Below, in pieces: positions 38,488 to 49,767 of a stretch of 64,000 bases of DNA. The translations under genes were made by a program, and so were the position numbers. The stretch's first letter is position 1; each line of letters starts with the position of its first letter. The notes beneath the pieces are model-generated. The model ran no database searches. It was not told the DNA's origin and worked only from the letters and a program-made list of their open reading frames with translations. The stretch lies in the NCBI GenBank assembly GCA_900708905.1, contig CAADRB010000053.1, positions 496,001-560,000 on the forward strand. Reading direction: 5' to 3'. The DNA comes from Hymenolepis diminuta. Its lineage: Eukaryota > Platyhelminthes > Cestoda > Cyclophyllidea > Hymenolepididae.

Positions 38488-39252
38488 CTGCAATTAAAAT
38501 AAACTGGCTAATTATTTTCGTCCGATAATGTCTTAAAGTCTAGAGCAATAGATGAAGATGTTAATATTAGTAATTTAGAAGAAACACATTAGTACCCTTT
38601 TCATACTGGTCACATTATTTCAGTACTTGAAAATTATAAAAATTAAGAAGAATATCATTTTGATTTCATTTAATGTTGCGCAAATAAAATACTATGTGGA
38701 AATAATTTTGAATTAGAACTATCATTGACTTAATAAATATTCATTAATTTAAAATTACCAATGTCTTTATAAACTTAATTTTTAATTTGCAGATTTAATT
38801 AACTAAAAACCAATAATTAGAGAAAATAACTAAATCTATAACTTTTATTATAATTTCTTCAGAAAAAATCAAATCAAATAGGAAAGCTTTTGCTATTTTT
38901 CATTACCGGTTTTATTTGAATTCTTTTAAAAAGGTCAGCATTTTAATGCTGTCAGTAAATTATATGGTAACTAATGTGATCTCTGAGTAATGTAGTATTT
39001 ATTTATATCTTTAACATTTGTAAATAATTTGTAATAATAATAGTAAGCACGAATAATTGTTATGTTAATTTTTATGTATACAATATTCCACTTCATCCGG
39101 CAGAGTTATTATTTAAAATTATAAAACTTTGTTTTTTAATTACCTTTAACGCAAAATAAGCTGTGTGTTGACGGATATTTACAGCATTAATTATAATGGC
39201 CAATGAATCCAACTTACTTCAAAATTTGTTTTCCTCCCTAATAGAGGATTAT

Positions 39253-39277
39253 CGTGCATAACGATGGATTATGCACG
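39253..39277. repeat. inverted repeat, 9-bp arms and 7-nt loop
   Basis: CGTGCATAA and TTATGCACG are separated by CGATGGA. Perfect arms; could form a short stem. No function inferred. Confidence 0.7.
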
Positions 39278-39724
39278 GTGGTAAATCTTTCCTTAAGATA
39301 GTTTATAATCTGCCCTTAAAGAAAAAGCCTCTTTTTTATCTATTCGGATTCAACACTAGCCGCAATAGCAGTCATGTTATCCAGTGGATATAAATTATAA
39401 GCATGGGAAAACAATAATCCAAAAAGATATGCTTTTCATTAACTTTTTGTGCTCCAAAAGTCTTTGCTATTTTTATCTACACTCCTTTGACAGTAAAAAT
39501 ATGCAAATTAAGCCAAGTTGTAAGGTCCATTATCCAATCAATTCAAGCGGCCGACGGTCTTTGAATATCGCAAACACGAAGGCACTCAGAAATCCAGAGA
39601 TCAAATAGAAAAAATAATTTTGACTCATTTAGATATTACAAAGTTAATTACGTACACTATAAGAAAGTGATTAGCTTACTGATGGTTAAATCTTAATAAA
39701 GCACTACTCTTAACATCCCAACTT

Positions 39725-39835
39725 TAATCTATGCATCTATTTAAAACCGCCCGACGTTTCCTTCCTCGCCGGACTATATTCTTCCGCCTTGCGTGTTCAG
39801 TTATTGTTCCGTGACTAATAAACACTTGTAAGTAT
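39725..39835 (+). repeat. LTR-like block (possible solo LTR fragment)
   Basis: A compact GC-richer block has the order expected of an LTR: a TATA-like TATTTAAAA near 39735, a C/T-rich segment with CCGCCCGACG and CGCCGGAC, an arthropod initiator-like TTCAGTTATT near 39797, then AATAAA at 39817-39822. Compact promoter plus poly(A) signal within 90 bases is typical of an LTR R region. No second copy and no element ends are visible. The alternatives are a small promoter or a chance cluster. Confidence 0.3.
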
Positions 39836-39982
39836 TTTAAATTATAATGATTGACTATAATCGTATTGCCATAGCTCATCAAACAAATTTTTCACTGTTT
39901 AATTTAATATAGTTATGTTAGGATTTAAATTGCGTTATATTATGCTTTGAGAATTAAACAAGTGAATACCAAATATTTGTTG

Positions 39983-40003
39983 ATATATATATATATATAT
40001 ATA
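39983..40003. repeat. (AT)n microsatellite
   Basis: About ten uninterrupted AT units in an AT-rich intron; the same kind as at 32759-32779. Confidence 0.95.
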
Positions 40004-41309
40004 ATTACTTGCCCTCTGAACTTCAATACACATTAATTTGTTTATATTTATGCTAATCAAAAGCTTGGATAATTACAGCATATACGAGAAAACAATATTT
40101 TTTCCCAAAATTATTCTTTTATGTAAAATTCTTATTCACTATATTTCATTCCCCTTTTTCGAACTAATTAACGTATATTATAATCGTAAATCGCGTATAA
40201 TACTTCGATACAACAACGTGTAGCTTATTTTGATAAGATATTTTCGGTCGTTTAGTATTGTAGCGTTGCTGGATTGTATTCGTAACAAGTGCAATTCTTT
40301 AGGAAATCTAAGTTTCAGTTATGGTGACCTACAGATAATGGCAGATCATAACAGTTACACGGCTCAAAATTCACTTAGCTAAGATTTAAAGCCTTATATA
40401 AATGAATTTCTAAACTCAAACACCTATCAAATGTGCTTATCGAAATTTGAGAAAAAATAACTTAAATTTTTAAACTGTTAAAACTACAAAATCGCCGGAC
40501 TTAATTTTTCAAAATAGGGACTTTGTTAATAGCTAATCAAAATTTCTGTAAAGTGGCACGTTATTTAATGTCACGGTCAAGTGTGAAATTAAAATGAACT
40601 GTTTAATTCCTGTTTTCAATTATTTCCTTAGTCCATGGACGAAGAGCCATAAATACTTATTTTTAGCAACTAGGATGAAATAAAGCAACATTTGGCATTT
40701 AAATTTCAGATTTATTTTATACACTTTTACAAAATGAAAAAAAGGCCATTGAAAACAAAGCAAGTTAATTTGATTGCTTTAAAATAAAAGCGTATGCAAA
40801 TTTAAGGCAACGGTTAATCCACTCTTGTAATGTTTACAAATTAATAATATAAAATTAGCAAATATAACTTTTACAAAACAGAATTAGTTAAAAATTCCGG
40901 CAGATTAACTCATATTATTGAAAAAGAAAAGTTGTATTAGCAGAAAATTATTATTTAATCTAAAAAGAGAAGTCAAGCCTCTGAACTCCATTAGCTTAAA
41001 CAGAAGTGGCCAAAAATTAGATCTTAATTGAAAATACTGTAGTTGATTAGATGAGTTACAAGAAAAAACGTTTGCTTCAGTTGGATTAAAACTTTATTGA
41101 GTTGTATGTGATGAGGAGACCAAAGAATTGAGAGTTGGTTATTGATGAAGTAATATGTAGTAGCGTGTGAAGGAAGTGACGCCATAGAGGATATTATTGA
41201 TGATGAGTAGCAAAGATATAAGGACCTATTGTGCTCATTTCGCGTCCCGATGTGCTTTAGTAAGCCAAAAAGTGCTCACTTATAGAATATAAGAGGTCAT
41301 TCAAATTGC

Positions 41310-41400
41310 GAAAGTTCCTACTGACCTATAGGATTCCGGATGGTAAGTCGCCTGCAGAAATAATAATGAGAAAAACGAATTAAACTACCAACCATGCTAA
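41310..41400 (+). pseudogene. Ty3/gypsy integrase fragment
   Basis: The frame reads LLTYRIPDGKSPAEIIMRKT and then stops. It matches the block after the integrase core of Ty3/gypsy elements, where a LL-YR-TPH--TG-SPAE---GR-LRT pattern is conserved. The neighbouring sequence (41230-41700) is less AT-rich than average and probably belongs to the same dead element, but no further domain or LTR could be followed. It is a different, more decayed insertion than the one at 58-61 kb. Confidence 0.45.
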
Positions 41401-42129
41401 GATACCAGAGAATACGACTTAAGTACCACCAAAAGTTATAAAAAGGTGTGTTCATTATCTTTGATTCCGTGTTTGCTCAGGATTTCCGATTCAGTCTCTC
41501 TTTGATGGCTTGAACTGTAGTAAAACGACGGGAAAAAATCATCTATAAAATCCAAGCAAATGGTCTCATTTGGATCGGGCATGATCCAAGTCAACACTAC
41601 TTTACCCCCTGTTGGATGCTTTCAAACTTCCAGGATATACATCTGATAAGGCCCGTGAAACAACTCCAGATTAACGTCACGCTGCCCAGAAGACTCAAGA
41701 TGAACTCGAAGTTGAATTCTTGGTGTCAAGAAGAAAATGAAGATCTTAAAAAAAATATTAGGCATTTCTTTATTGACGATACCTACATTTACTTTAAGGT
41801 TTTCGTTACTTTTATATTTTGAATAACATTTGTTTATTTAATTGATAATTTGAACATGATGCGGTTTAGAGAGAGACATAAAGGGTGATATTGCCGCTAC
41901 ATGGGTGATTTGCCCCGGTCATGAAGCTTACAATGGTTATAACGAATATTATCGCTTATGGCTTTTGAAGACTTAATAGTCTCACCGAGATCCCTTGATT
42001 CCAAAGCCTTTCCAATTCCAAATTGACAAATTTAGGGGTTAAACATGGCATCTTTCTTCACTACGGGGGCAGGTAAGCTCTGCATTCTCTCCTATATGCC
42101 GTTTGCTAATTATGAGAAACAGTGTTTCG

Positions 42130-42565
42130 TTGGAGGATAAGCAACAGGTCGCATTGTTAGGCCAAATACTGGCAATTTCTTCAACAAGTCGATAGCTACT
42201 TCTGTTGTATAATCTTCATGCACATTACCAAAAATCTTGTAGATCAATTGCGGCTTTGTTTTGAAGGAATCTATTTGTAGAATAACCAGAGGCTATATCG
42301 TATTTGTCGATATACTGGAAACAGCATTGACCAGAATGCTTACGATGTTTCTCAATCAACAAAAATCTATCTGGTATCTCGAAAAATCAGATCTCTGCAA
42401 AACATGACACTAACAACAATGCGATCTGCCGACCACATATCGACGGAGAAATCGATTTCTAAGGATGAGAGATAAAAAGTTTATAATGTAAATATCTGGT
42501 AATTCACAAGTCTTTCAAGACTTTTGTAATGTGCAAGTCCTCGCTCCTTTATTGAATATATTTTT
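42130..42565 (-). pseudogene. decayed casein kinase 2 alpha-like kinase copy
   Basis: On the minus strand, in shifting frames but in the right order, appear HYKSLERLVNYQIF (family: RYFKGPELLVDYQMY), DFSVDMWSA (family: DYSLDMWSL), IVVSVMFCRDLIFRDT (the following helix), QYIDKYDI (family: YDYIDKYNI), NVHEDYTTE and VAIDLLKKL (family: SPEALDFLDKLL). The run YIDKY-I is distinctive of the CK2 catalytic subunit, a constitutive Ser/Thr kinase, which is why I choose it over other CMGC kinases. It covers the C-terminal lobe only. Frameshifts, stops and an inserted stretch before SVDMWS show it is non-functional. No intron is apparent, as expected of a retrocopy. It lies in intron 2 of gene B, same strand. 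Confidence 0.55.
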
Positions 42566-43169
42566 CCCATTTGAAGGAAAATAGTCACGTCTTAGCTGCT
42601 TCTTCGAAGGCGTCTTCGCGTTTGATTACCCAATAGACTACTCGGCTTAATACCGCAGCTTATTATGTCTTGGCTGTTGCTGATTTCTGGGTCGGAACAC
42701 AACTGTAAAAAAAATACATTTGGACATCACATAATGATGGTGATTAACAGTTATATGTCAAGTAGAACGCTTTCAAAGCAGTTGTAAAATAGCCATAAGC
42801 TACCGCCCCACTCAAGAAGGAAAAGGTAAACAATATGCACGCAAAAAGGTCACACTTTTAATCACTCAAAAATATTTTTCTTGCCGTAGTTTTTTGCTCA
42901 TATACTCCAGCAAGATCTTCTGCCAATATGTTTAATATGCGGACAGAAAACTTACTGGTATTTACGTACTTTATGAGACGATTTGATTTTTCTCTTAGTT
43001 ATCCAACATTTATCTTTTATTCCTCATTGAGCTTCCTAAATTTTCAATTTTTCAATGCTGTAATTAAAATAGGTAGTTCAATGCATTCTAATAGCAAAAC
43101 ATGACGCTACTTTTTAACGGTGTTTAAACAAACGACTTCAAGAAAAAATTAAGCAGAAAAAAACGCTTT

Positions 43170-43195
43170 TGACATAACTTACAAAAGTTATGTCA
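43170..43195. repeat. perfect hairpin, 11-bp stem and 4-nt loop
   Basis: TGACATAACTT and AAGTTATGTCA flank ACAA. Perfect complementarity over 11 bp. It lies in intron 2 of gene B. No function inferred. Confidence 0.8.
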
Positions 43196-43558
43196 TCAGA
43201 TACAACCCTTCTTTATTCGTTAACATTTATTCACCCTCTATCATTCTTAAATTGGATTAATTTAGCTGCATATAAGAAAAAAACATTTAAATTAAGAAAA
43301 ATTTTTCGGTGATATTTTTTGAGATGTCTTTTAGTGAAATTTAATGTTTTAAGACAACATGTCACTTATCGGAACCGCACTCAAGCAGCAACATCTTATT
43401 GCCATGCATACATCAGCAAGTTTTTAAAACTTTTGCGGGTACTTAAATTGTCATCAAACAGCACTTTCCCTTTTTCCAACTCTTTAATCACTGTGCTAGA
43501 TTCTTAAACCGTATTTTAATCTATTCCAAACGCCTACCAACAGTTTTTACATACGTAC

Positions 43559-43632
43559 CTGGTTGTACTTTTATCGTTAAATGAAAGTAATCCATAACTC
43601 GGACGTTCAGTAGCATAGCATAATTGGCTTTT
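43559..43632 (-). CDS. gene B exon 2 (unidentified protein)
   Basis: A 74-bp exon with acceptor TTCTATTTCCGTTTCACAG and donor CAACCAG|GTACGT. Exon 1 ends two bases into a codon. Entered in that phase, the exon reads KANYAMLLNVRVMDYFHLTI then KVQP and ends one base into the next codon. A second frame is also open here, so phase agreement with exons 1 and 3 decides. The hydrophobic/aromatic pattern suits part of a folded helical domain. The family is not recognised. A 6.9-kb intron carrying a mariner separates it from exon 1. Confidence 0.55.
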
Positions 43633-44779
43633 CTGTGAAACGGAAATAGAATTTTGTTAAATTATTACTCATTCATGTGACCAATCATTTAAAATACTCA
43701 TAACGCATCATAATATAGGCAGTATAATTATATTAAGAGCTCACATTTGTATTTTAGTTTTCTAATAACGGTTCTTTTACAATGGAAAGCGCTTACGAGA
43801 CATTCCGGAAAAATCATTGCGCTTAAATTAATAATGACAAAAACATTGCTAGTATTCGAGCTGGTAGGATTACGCAGTTATATAGATCTTGATTAAGATT
43901 CACTGCTTTCGTTATCACAAAGCGTCTTCAATCCTGCTGAATAATAAATTTACAGAACTATTGCACGACTTATAAACATTTGCTATTTGCTCGTTTATTA
44001 TTCTATGACAAAATGTGTAAAAATGTCAGTCATGTTCACTTGACAACAGTTCTGCGTCTTCTTCCTTTCAGCAGTCATAGCAATCGATATTTCATCAATT
44101 TTTTTTCCATCTGGCAATATTCAAACGCATTGGGAAATACTATGTGCTTCAGAGACAGCAAAGAATATGAGTTACGGTAGCTCGCGTTCCGAAGTATTTT
44201 CGAGCCCGTAAAGAATTTAAATATCCTGAATATAAATCATTCTCTAAAAAATCAAAAAAGCGACGGCAAGGATATGGTAAGAGGCATCTTTGACTACACC
44301 GATAAGCTGTTTTTAACTCTGTGAAGTATTTCGTTGAATTATTTGCCCTATACTACCATTAGGCACTAACGGCCAGCTTCAAGATACTGTCCTTGGAGAA
44401 ATTTGCTTCATCAAATTTATCTTCTGCTTAGTATTGACGCATTGTAAATCCATCTACATTTAAAAATTTTATCATCAGGATCCTATTTAATTACAATATC
44501 AGTTTAAGAATTAATTGCGAAGACCGTTCCCTTGGTGACTAATTGTCGTGATTCTCATTTGGGCTTTGACTTACTAGGTCGCAATAAGTTTGCACATTTT
44601 AATGCTCGAGTTTTGTGCATTAGAATGAATCCGTTCTCTTTCAGATGAGCATTTAACCCTCTAAACAAACTCTGTTTTTGCTATATTTAAGTTTCGGATT
44701 TCTGTATTTATTGATAGGACGATGACGGATAAATAAATTGGAGTCGATTTAAACATTACATTCGTCTTGACGCTTTGTA

Positions 44780-44812
44780 TCAGGTTATAACAGAATTTCT
44801 GTCCAGTTTTTT
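44780..44812 (+). repeat. mariner left terminal inverted repeat
   Basis: Reads TCAGGTTATAACAGAATTTC from the outer end, directly after a TA target-site copy. It pairs with the right end at 46039-46071 with three substitutions and a one-base offset over the first 30 positions. Confidence 0.9.
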
Positions 44813-44853
44813 AATTTGAATTAAAGTGAAAATTTTGCCAAAAATACATTTAT

Positions 44854-45844
44854 CTAGTGCTTAACATAGTCACCATTTGTATTAATTACATCTCTCCATC
44901 TTTGCATAAGCTTTCTCATTATTTCTTCATAGAATTTAGCCAGTTTGGACTCAAAAAAGAAATTAGCTTCATTTTGACCCATTCTCTAACTTCAACCTCT
45001 TGAAGCCTTAGTCTCATAACATGATTCTGTAAGCTTCTGAAAAGATGAAAATCGGTTGGTGCAAGATCAGGAGAATATGGTGGGTGATGCATGACTTCCC
45101 AGCCAAATTCTTCAAGGAGATTTTTGGTTGCTCTTGAAGTGTGGGGTCTGGTATTGTCATGGTGCAGAATCACTCCTTTTCGATTGGTCAAAAAAGGCCG
45201 TATTTCCTGCCTTCCGTTAACTGCTTTTAAACGAGTTAGCTGCTCACAGTAAACTTCAGATGTTATTGTTTGATTGTCACCACTTAGTTCATATTAAACA
45301 GTTCCCTTCAAACTCCACTATACACACAAAAGAATTTTTTCGGGTGTAGTTTACTTCCCGGTTGTGGAATTGGCTTAGAACCACGACTTAGCCACTATCT
45401 TTTGTGCTTAACATTGTTGCAAAGGATCCACCACTTCTCGTCGCTGGGTCAAAAAAGGTGTCTGAAGTTCACCAGAACGCAGTGAAACACAAAATGTCAC
45501 ACGCTATTGTTTGTTGATTTCTGACAAATCGTGTGGAGAGAGGAGCCATTTCCCAGTCTATGAGACTTTCCCAGGCAATTTTTTTCATTTCTCTATATAT
45601 GGTCATATGGCAACTTACATTAAGGGTTTTGCTCAGTTCTCTAATAGTGCAAGTTGGATTTTCACCAATGTGAACTTGCAATTGCTCAGATTTGAGTTTT
45701 TGAGCATCTTGCTCTCGGTGCGTTTTTCAGTCTGAAGTCATTCTTTTTGAAAACACCTGCAGAAAACTACCTTCTGCAGGTCTTTACATTTACAAAAGCA
45801 TTTCCATAAATATCTTTGAGTGTTTTTGCTGCTGAGCTTGCCAT
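44854..45844 (-). pseudogene. mariner transposase, broken
   Basis: This is a relic of the cut-and-paste transposase. The likely start is MASSAAKTLKDIYGNAF at 45844, and the coding length to the final TAG (44854-44856) is about 330 codons, near the family norm. The N-terminal region (45469-45681) shows a helix-turn-helix typical of the family (TCTIRELSKTLNVSCHMTIY). The C-terminal block (44919-45191) has HHDNTRPHTSRATKNLL and YSPDLAPTDFHLF. The last two catalytic Asp residues are 34 residues apart, the mariner D34D signature. Damage includes a TAG in place of the Trp after TCRR near 45770 and frameshifts near 45680 and 44935. The C-terminus (KLMQRWRDVINTNGDYVKH) continues in another frame. The first catalytic Asp region could not be read reliably. 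Confidence 0.85.
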
Positions 45845-46038
45845 ATTTCTTTTATGAAATTGAAACGGTAAAATAGGCCTGATAAGCTCTTTATTTGTAC
45901 ATTAGGGCTAGAAATAGCTTTTAATAACGATAATTATCACACGATCCAAAGGAAGAAATAATATTTTATTAATTACCATAGAGAAGCACACAACATTAAC
46001 AAGCTAAATTGAAGTAATCTTGCCCCAAATACATAGCT

Positions 46039-46071
46039 CAAAACTTGGACAGAACTTGTGTTACAACCTGA
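46039..46071 (-). repeat. mariner right terminal inverted repeat
   Basis: Read from the outer end on the minus strand it is TCAGGTTGTAACACAAG, then TTCTGTCCAAG. The TA at 46072-46073 is the second copy of the target duplication. Confidence 0.9.
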
Positions 46072-47334
46072 TAGAATGCTAGAATGGAACGGTAACCCTA
46101 ATGGGGTTTTAAGTTTTCATCTTCTGCATCTAATGCGACTGTCAGAAATCCAAAATTTAGCTATTTTACTTAAATTTATATATAAAAAAAGATAAAAGAT
46201 GGCAGCTAGTCTTCTAGATTGAAGTTATCTGAAATGTACGCAGTAGGCATATGAGTCAGTATTATTGTTTTTTTAAATATATTTAACAACTAATTTATAA
46301 AAGTCTCTTTCTTTCATGAGCAGTGCCACCTCTAAAACTCTTATCAAAAAGTATAAATTCAAACTATAAGTGGCTTCTAGATCTGTTTCCGTTTTTAATC
46401 AAAGATTTGAATTTATAAATACTTTCTGCATCTCTAGTTCCCAGACAAAGGCAATACACACTTCTTTTCATTAACATCAGTGAAAATATGTTCTTTAGGT
46501 CACAAGCAAAATTACTTCTAGAATATATAGGAAAAATGTAATTTTGCTGCAATTTCAAAATCAAATAACCACCTTAATCGATCTAGCATGTTAGCACGCA
46601 TAACAAGTATTCAAATGATTTATCTACATGAATTTTTCATACTTATGATCTTATAATCAGTTATTACATCTCCGGGATGTAAGTGAGACACGGACGGAGA
46701 AGAAGGCATATCCTAAATGAATTGAAATTTTATTAATCTTATGAGAAATACAATGAACTCGCTTTGTGCTTGAGTTTTAACATTTCTTCAACATGGATTC
46801 TGTAGTAACGATTTTGGTGAGTCAGTTTGGTCATTTTTTATAATTCATTTAAAATTATAAAGTGAATTAAAATTTCTTTTTCTTAGCAGCAACTGTTGGG
46901 AAAAACATTGTCAGGTTGCCAGATTTTGTGGTAATCTATTCACAATGGTTTACATTAGGGAGGTGCCGTAATTTCTACAGGTGTTTAGATGATCCATAAA
47001 AGGTTTACTTATTAATAAATGTTTATTATGTACTTCGGTTCTTAATGTGGCGTAGATCGTTCATCTAATCTAGAGGATGAGCAACTGCTTCTGATAACTG
47101 CTTTGTAATGCTTAATTCTTGCTTTCCTATTTCTCAAGACAGCACATTTTTGAAAATATGTTGTGTTGAATCTTCAAGTTTCCAAAACAAGTTTTTGAAA
47201 CTCGAGACTTGCCATCATAAGATAAAGAATGAAAAGAAATGTGCCCGGCGATATTCTGCAGTGCTTCCACGAAATTGAATATGCTGTCGAAAGCTCGAAT
47301 TGCTGGCATTTTCTGGAGTTAATCCGGGAGTGAT

Positions 47335-47345
47335 ATGGCCAAAAG
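47335..47345 (+). CDS. candidate first coding exon, reductase-like gene
   Basis: ATGGCCAAAAG is followed directly by a donor-like GTAAAAG. On its own it says little. It is listed because joining it to the second AG of the acceptor region at 47420-47428 gives MAKRVYVTQMLPDIPALQF, which looks like the start of a D-2-hydroxyacid dehydrogenase. Using the first AG instead gives a different open frame with no resemblance to anything I know. Confidence 0.3.
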
Positions 47346-47428
47346 GTAAAAGAGCATCTAATTTTATTAATTTATTTGTTTTTTATATTGAATAACTTTT
47401 ATATTTCAACCTTCATTTAGGTGCCGAG

Positions 47429-47487
47429 GGTTTACGTTACTCAGATGCTCCCAGATATACCAGCCTTGCAATTCCCACTACTCGAAG
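47429..47487 (+). CDS. candidate exon 2, glyoxylate/hydroxypyruvate reductase-like
   Basis: The exon lies after TTTATATTTCAACCTTCATTTAGGTGCCGAG and ends CTCGAAG|GTAAAG. It reads VYVTQMLPDIPALQFPLLEG. The beginning of GRHPR-type D-2-hydroxyacid dehydrogenases has this form: beta strand V-VTR, then P---L-LL. These enzymes reduce glyoxylate and hydroxypyruvate with NAD(P)H. Only 20 residues support the idea, and no catalytic or nucleotide-binding motif is visible in the window. Two AGs eight bases apart (47420 and 47428) make the acceptor ambiguous. No later exon was found on the plus strand. It could be a first-exon duplicate or a chance frame. It lies antisense within intron 1 of gene B. Confidence 0.35.
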
Positions 47488-49668
47488 GTAAAGTGTTATA
47501 AAAATTGCACGATTTCCTTTTCGAAAGGAGGCGTTGGAACATGGGGATCTATAAACTGTATAGCCACTCTCTTTCCCTCTTGCCTTTAATGCGATTGCCC
47601 AAAAAAAATAGAGCACTCAATAACAACGCACTTCACCGGTTTGTATTATTAAAAATAATGCCTGTTAGATGAGCTTTTTTGTTGGATCCATTTTCAATCT
47701 GGTCAATCAACATTTCAATGTGCTGTTAAGAATTGTAAAATAGAAATATGCAACAGCAGTTTTTGTTTTTTTGCTTGAGGATATGCAATTTATCAGTTCG
47801 TACTTGAAAAACTGAAACCAAATTTCATTTAAACATTTATTATAATATCGTGGCTTTTGGAGCAATTGTGCGCTTGCATATAAAAATTTATAAAAGAAAT
47901 CTCAAAATACAGTTCTAAATTGGCAGTATTTGTCCAAGTTCATGTCTTTTCACTAAAAATTTGTTATTTCATTAATTTATTAATACTCAATAATCAATTC
48001 TTAATTTGTTCTAAAAAGACGATGAACTCCTTTATCTTTGATACACTTTTTCGTTCATTCTGATTGAGAACTATTTGTTTTGAACATTTATAGGTTGAAA
48101 ATTTATTTTTCCGTCAGTCTGTGAAGAAGTTTATTTGTTTATAATTTAAATTATTGGCTTCCGTGGCATGGAAATAATAAAACTGAATGTGCGTTTTACG
48201 ACTCAATAAATTCTAGTTTCTCTCAGCAGGAAAAGAGGCTTTTGATCCTGCTACTGTTTCTTAATACCTGAAATCTTCTTGTCTTTATCAATTTTTATTT
48301 AGTAACATTAGGAAAATTTTCATTCATAAGTACTGCCTACCGAAAAGTAATCTGTTTAACAAAACAATTTCCTGTCTTTGTCCGTCTTTTTACTTATTTC
48401 AAATTGATATCTGTAGTGCTTTTGTCCTCTGAATTGTTTCTAATGTTTGAAGTTGATTTACGGGTACTGAAAAATTATATTCTTTCTGCAAAATCTTTTC
48501 TTTAGATGTCACCAACTCAAAAATTCCTGATACTAGAGCTGTTCAATTATTTTAATGAAATTTCTACCTCAACGAGGTTCTTTCCTTATTGTTTTGTTTC
48601 ATCCTAATAGAACCTGTAGATTAATAAAAATCTTCACCGTTACTTTGATCTAGATTAAAATGTTTTACCTAGAATGAATTGATTTAAATTTGATATTTAA
48701 ATATTGACATTTATAAAAAAATCCCACAGCCTATCGATATTACATTAAGTGCGTGTTTCTTCCAGAACCGCATGATATTCGGTCTCTTCTAGGCAAATAA
48801 CACAAGGTGGAACTGGATCCTAAACTTAAGAAAGCTTGTACAAAATTGAAGAGTATGTTTAGTCTTGTTACGCTGTTTCTTCATTACAATTCTCGTTTTT
48901 CAATCACTGTGGTTGCAGAAGAGTCCCTCTATAGCTCCAGTGTGACTGGTCCCTACAGCCTCACAAGCGATTAAGAGAAAACTGCTTTTCATGCTACCTG
49001 AAAAAAACAGACTAAACTCTATTATTATATACAAAAAAGCCTGGAATGGCTAAGCGCAACATGAAGTTACTGATTACGTCGTTACCATGTCCTAATGCGT
49101 ACACTTTCGGAGAGGTCACTCATATCATTAGGTTCAATCATTTACAGCTGTGATGTAATTAAACGAATCCCTGACCTCGATATGCAGGCTGTAAACTTAC
49201 GTCATCGTTCATGTATGGCAAACTACCAGAATTAGAAAAAATCAGGAATATTCAGTAATTCATCCCCACATATTGCATCCTTCAATTATTCTACCCTGTT
49301 AATTAATATCATAATACAAATTCCGGTAAGAAATTTTATATGCAAGGTAAAATCGCATTAAAACTCCAATTAGCAGAAAAACAAACAGAAAATAAAACCT
49401 CTATAGTGACTTGACGTGAATATAATGCTATTAAAGATGTCCAGTTGAATTAATCAAGATTGTCAAAAGACTAAATTTCAAATATAGAAATCAAAATTTT
49501 GAGAATCATTGTAGCTAATATTTTGATGTATTATCAAAGCACTCTGTTGTGATGTACGCTCAAGAATGAAAAGACAAGACCAGTTTAGTAACCAGACATT
49601 TATCGACCAAAGATTTAATTAACTGTTAGTCTTCATAATTCCATGATTATAATTGGTGGTGGTGGAAT

Positions 49669-49767
49669 ATGATTGGTCAGACAATGGGCCAGTTAGTGAA
49701 GGACGGGTGATCTCATTATGCCGTGATCTGTGACTTGGAAGTAATACAGCGATGCGTGGAATCAATA
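49669..49767 (+). repeat. interspersed repeat family 2, copy 1
   Basis: TGATTGGTCAGACAATGGGC, CAGTTAGTGAAGGACGGG, TGATCTCATTATGCCGTGAT, and GATGCGTGGAATCAAT match in order the sequence at 63796-63886. The family is unknown. The GGTGATCT-T--TGCCGTGA core recalls the unpaired region of tRNA-derived repeats, but no Pol III boxes are convincing. Confidence 0.5.

Larger units (their letters stand above)
38488..43558 (-). other. probable intron 2 of gene B, with element relics
   Basis: This interval contains an LTR-like block (39725-39835), an (AT)n tract (39983-40003), a hairpin (39253-39277), a Ty3/gypsy integrase scrap (41310-41400) and a decayed kinase copy (42130-42565). All are listed separately. 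Nothing else was recognised. Confidence 0.5.
44780..46071 (-). mobile_element. mariner DNA transposon, complete but inactive
   Basis: The element is 1292 bp, the usual mariner size. It is bounded by inverted repeats (44780-44812 and 46039-46071) and flanked on both sides by TA, the mariner target duplication (44778-44779 and 46072-46073). The right end reads inward TCAGGTTGTAACACAAG; the left end differs at about three of the first 26 positions. The transposase relic lies inside on the minus strand with stops and frameshifts. Both ends are well preserved, so the copy could in principle be mobilised by a transposase supplied elsewhere; that is inference. It sits in intron 1 of gene B, in the same orientation. 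Confidence 0.9.
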
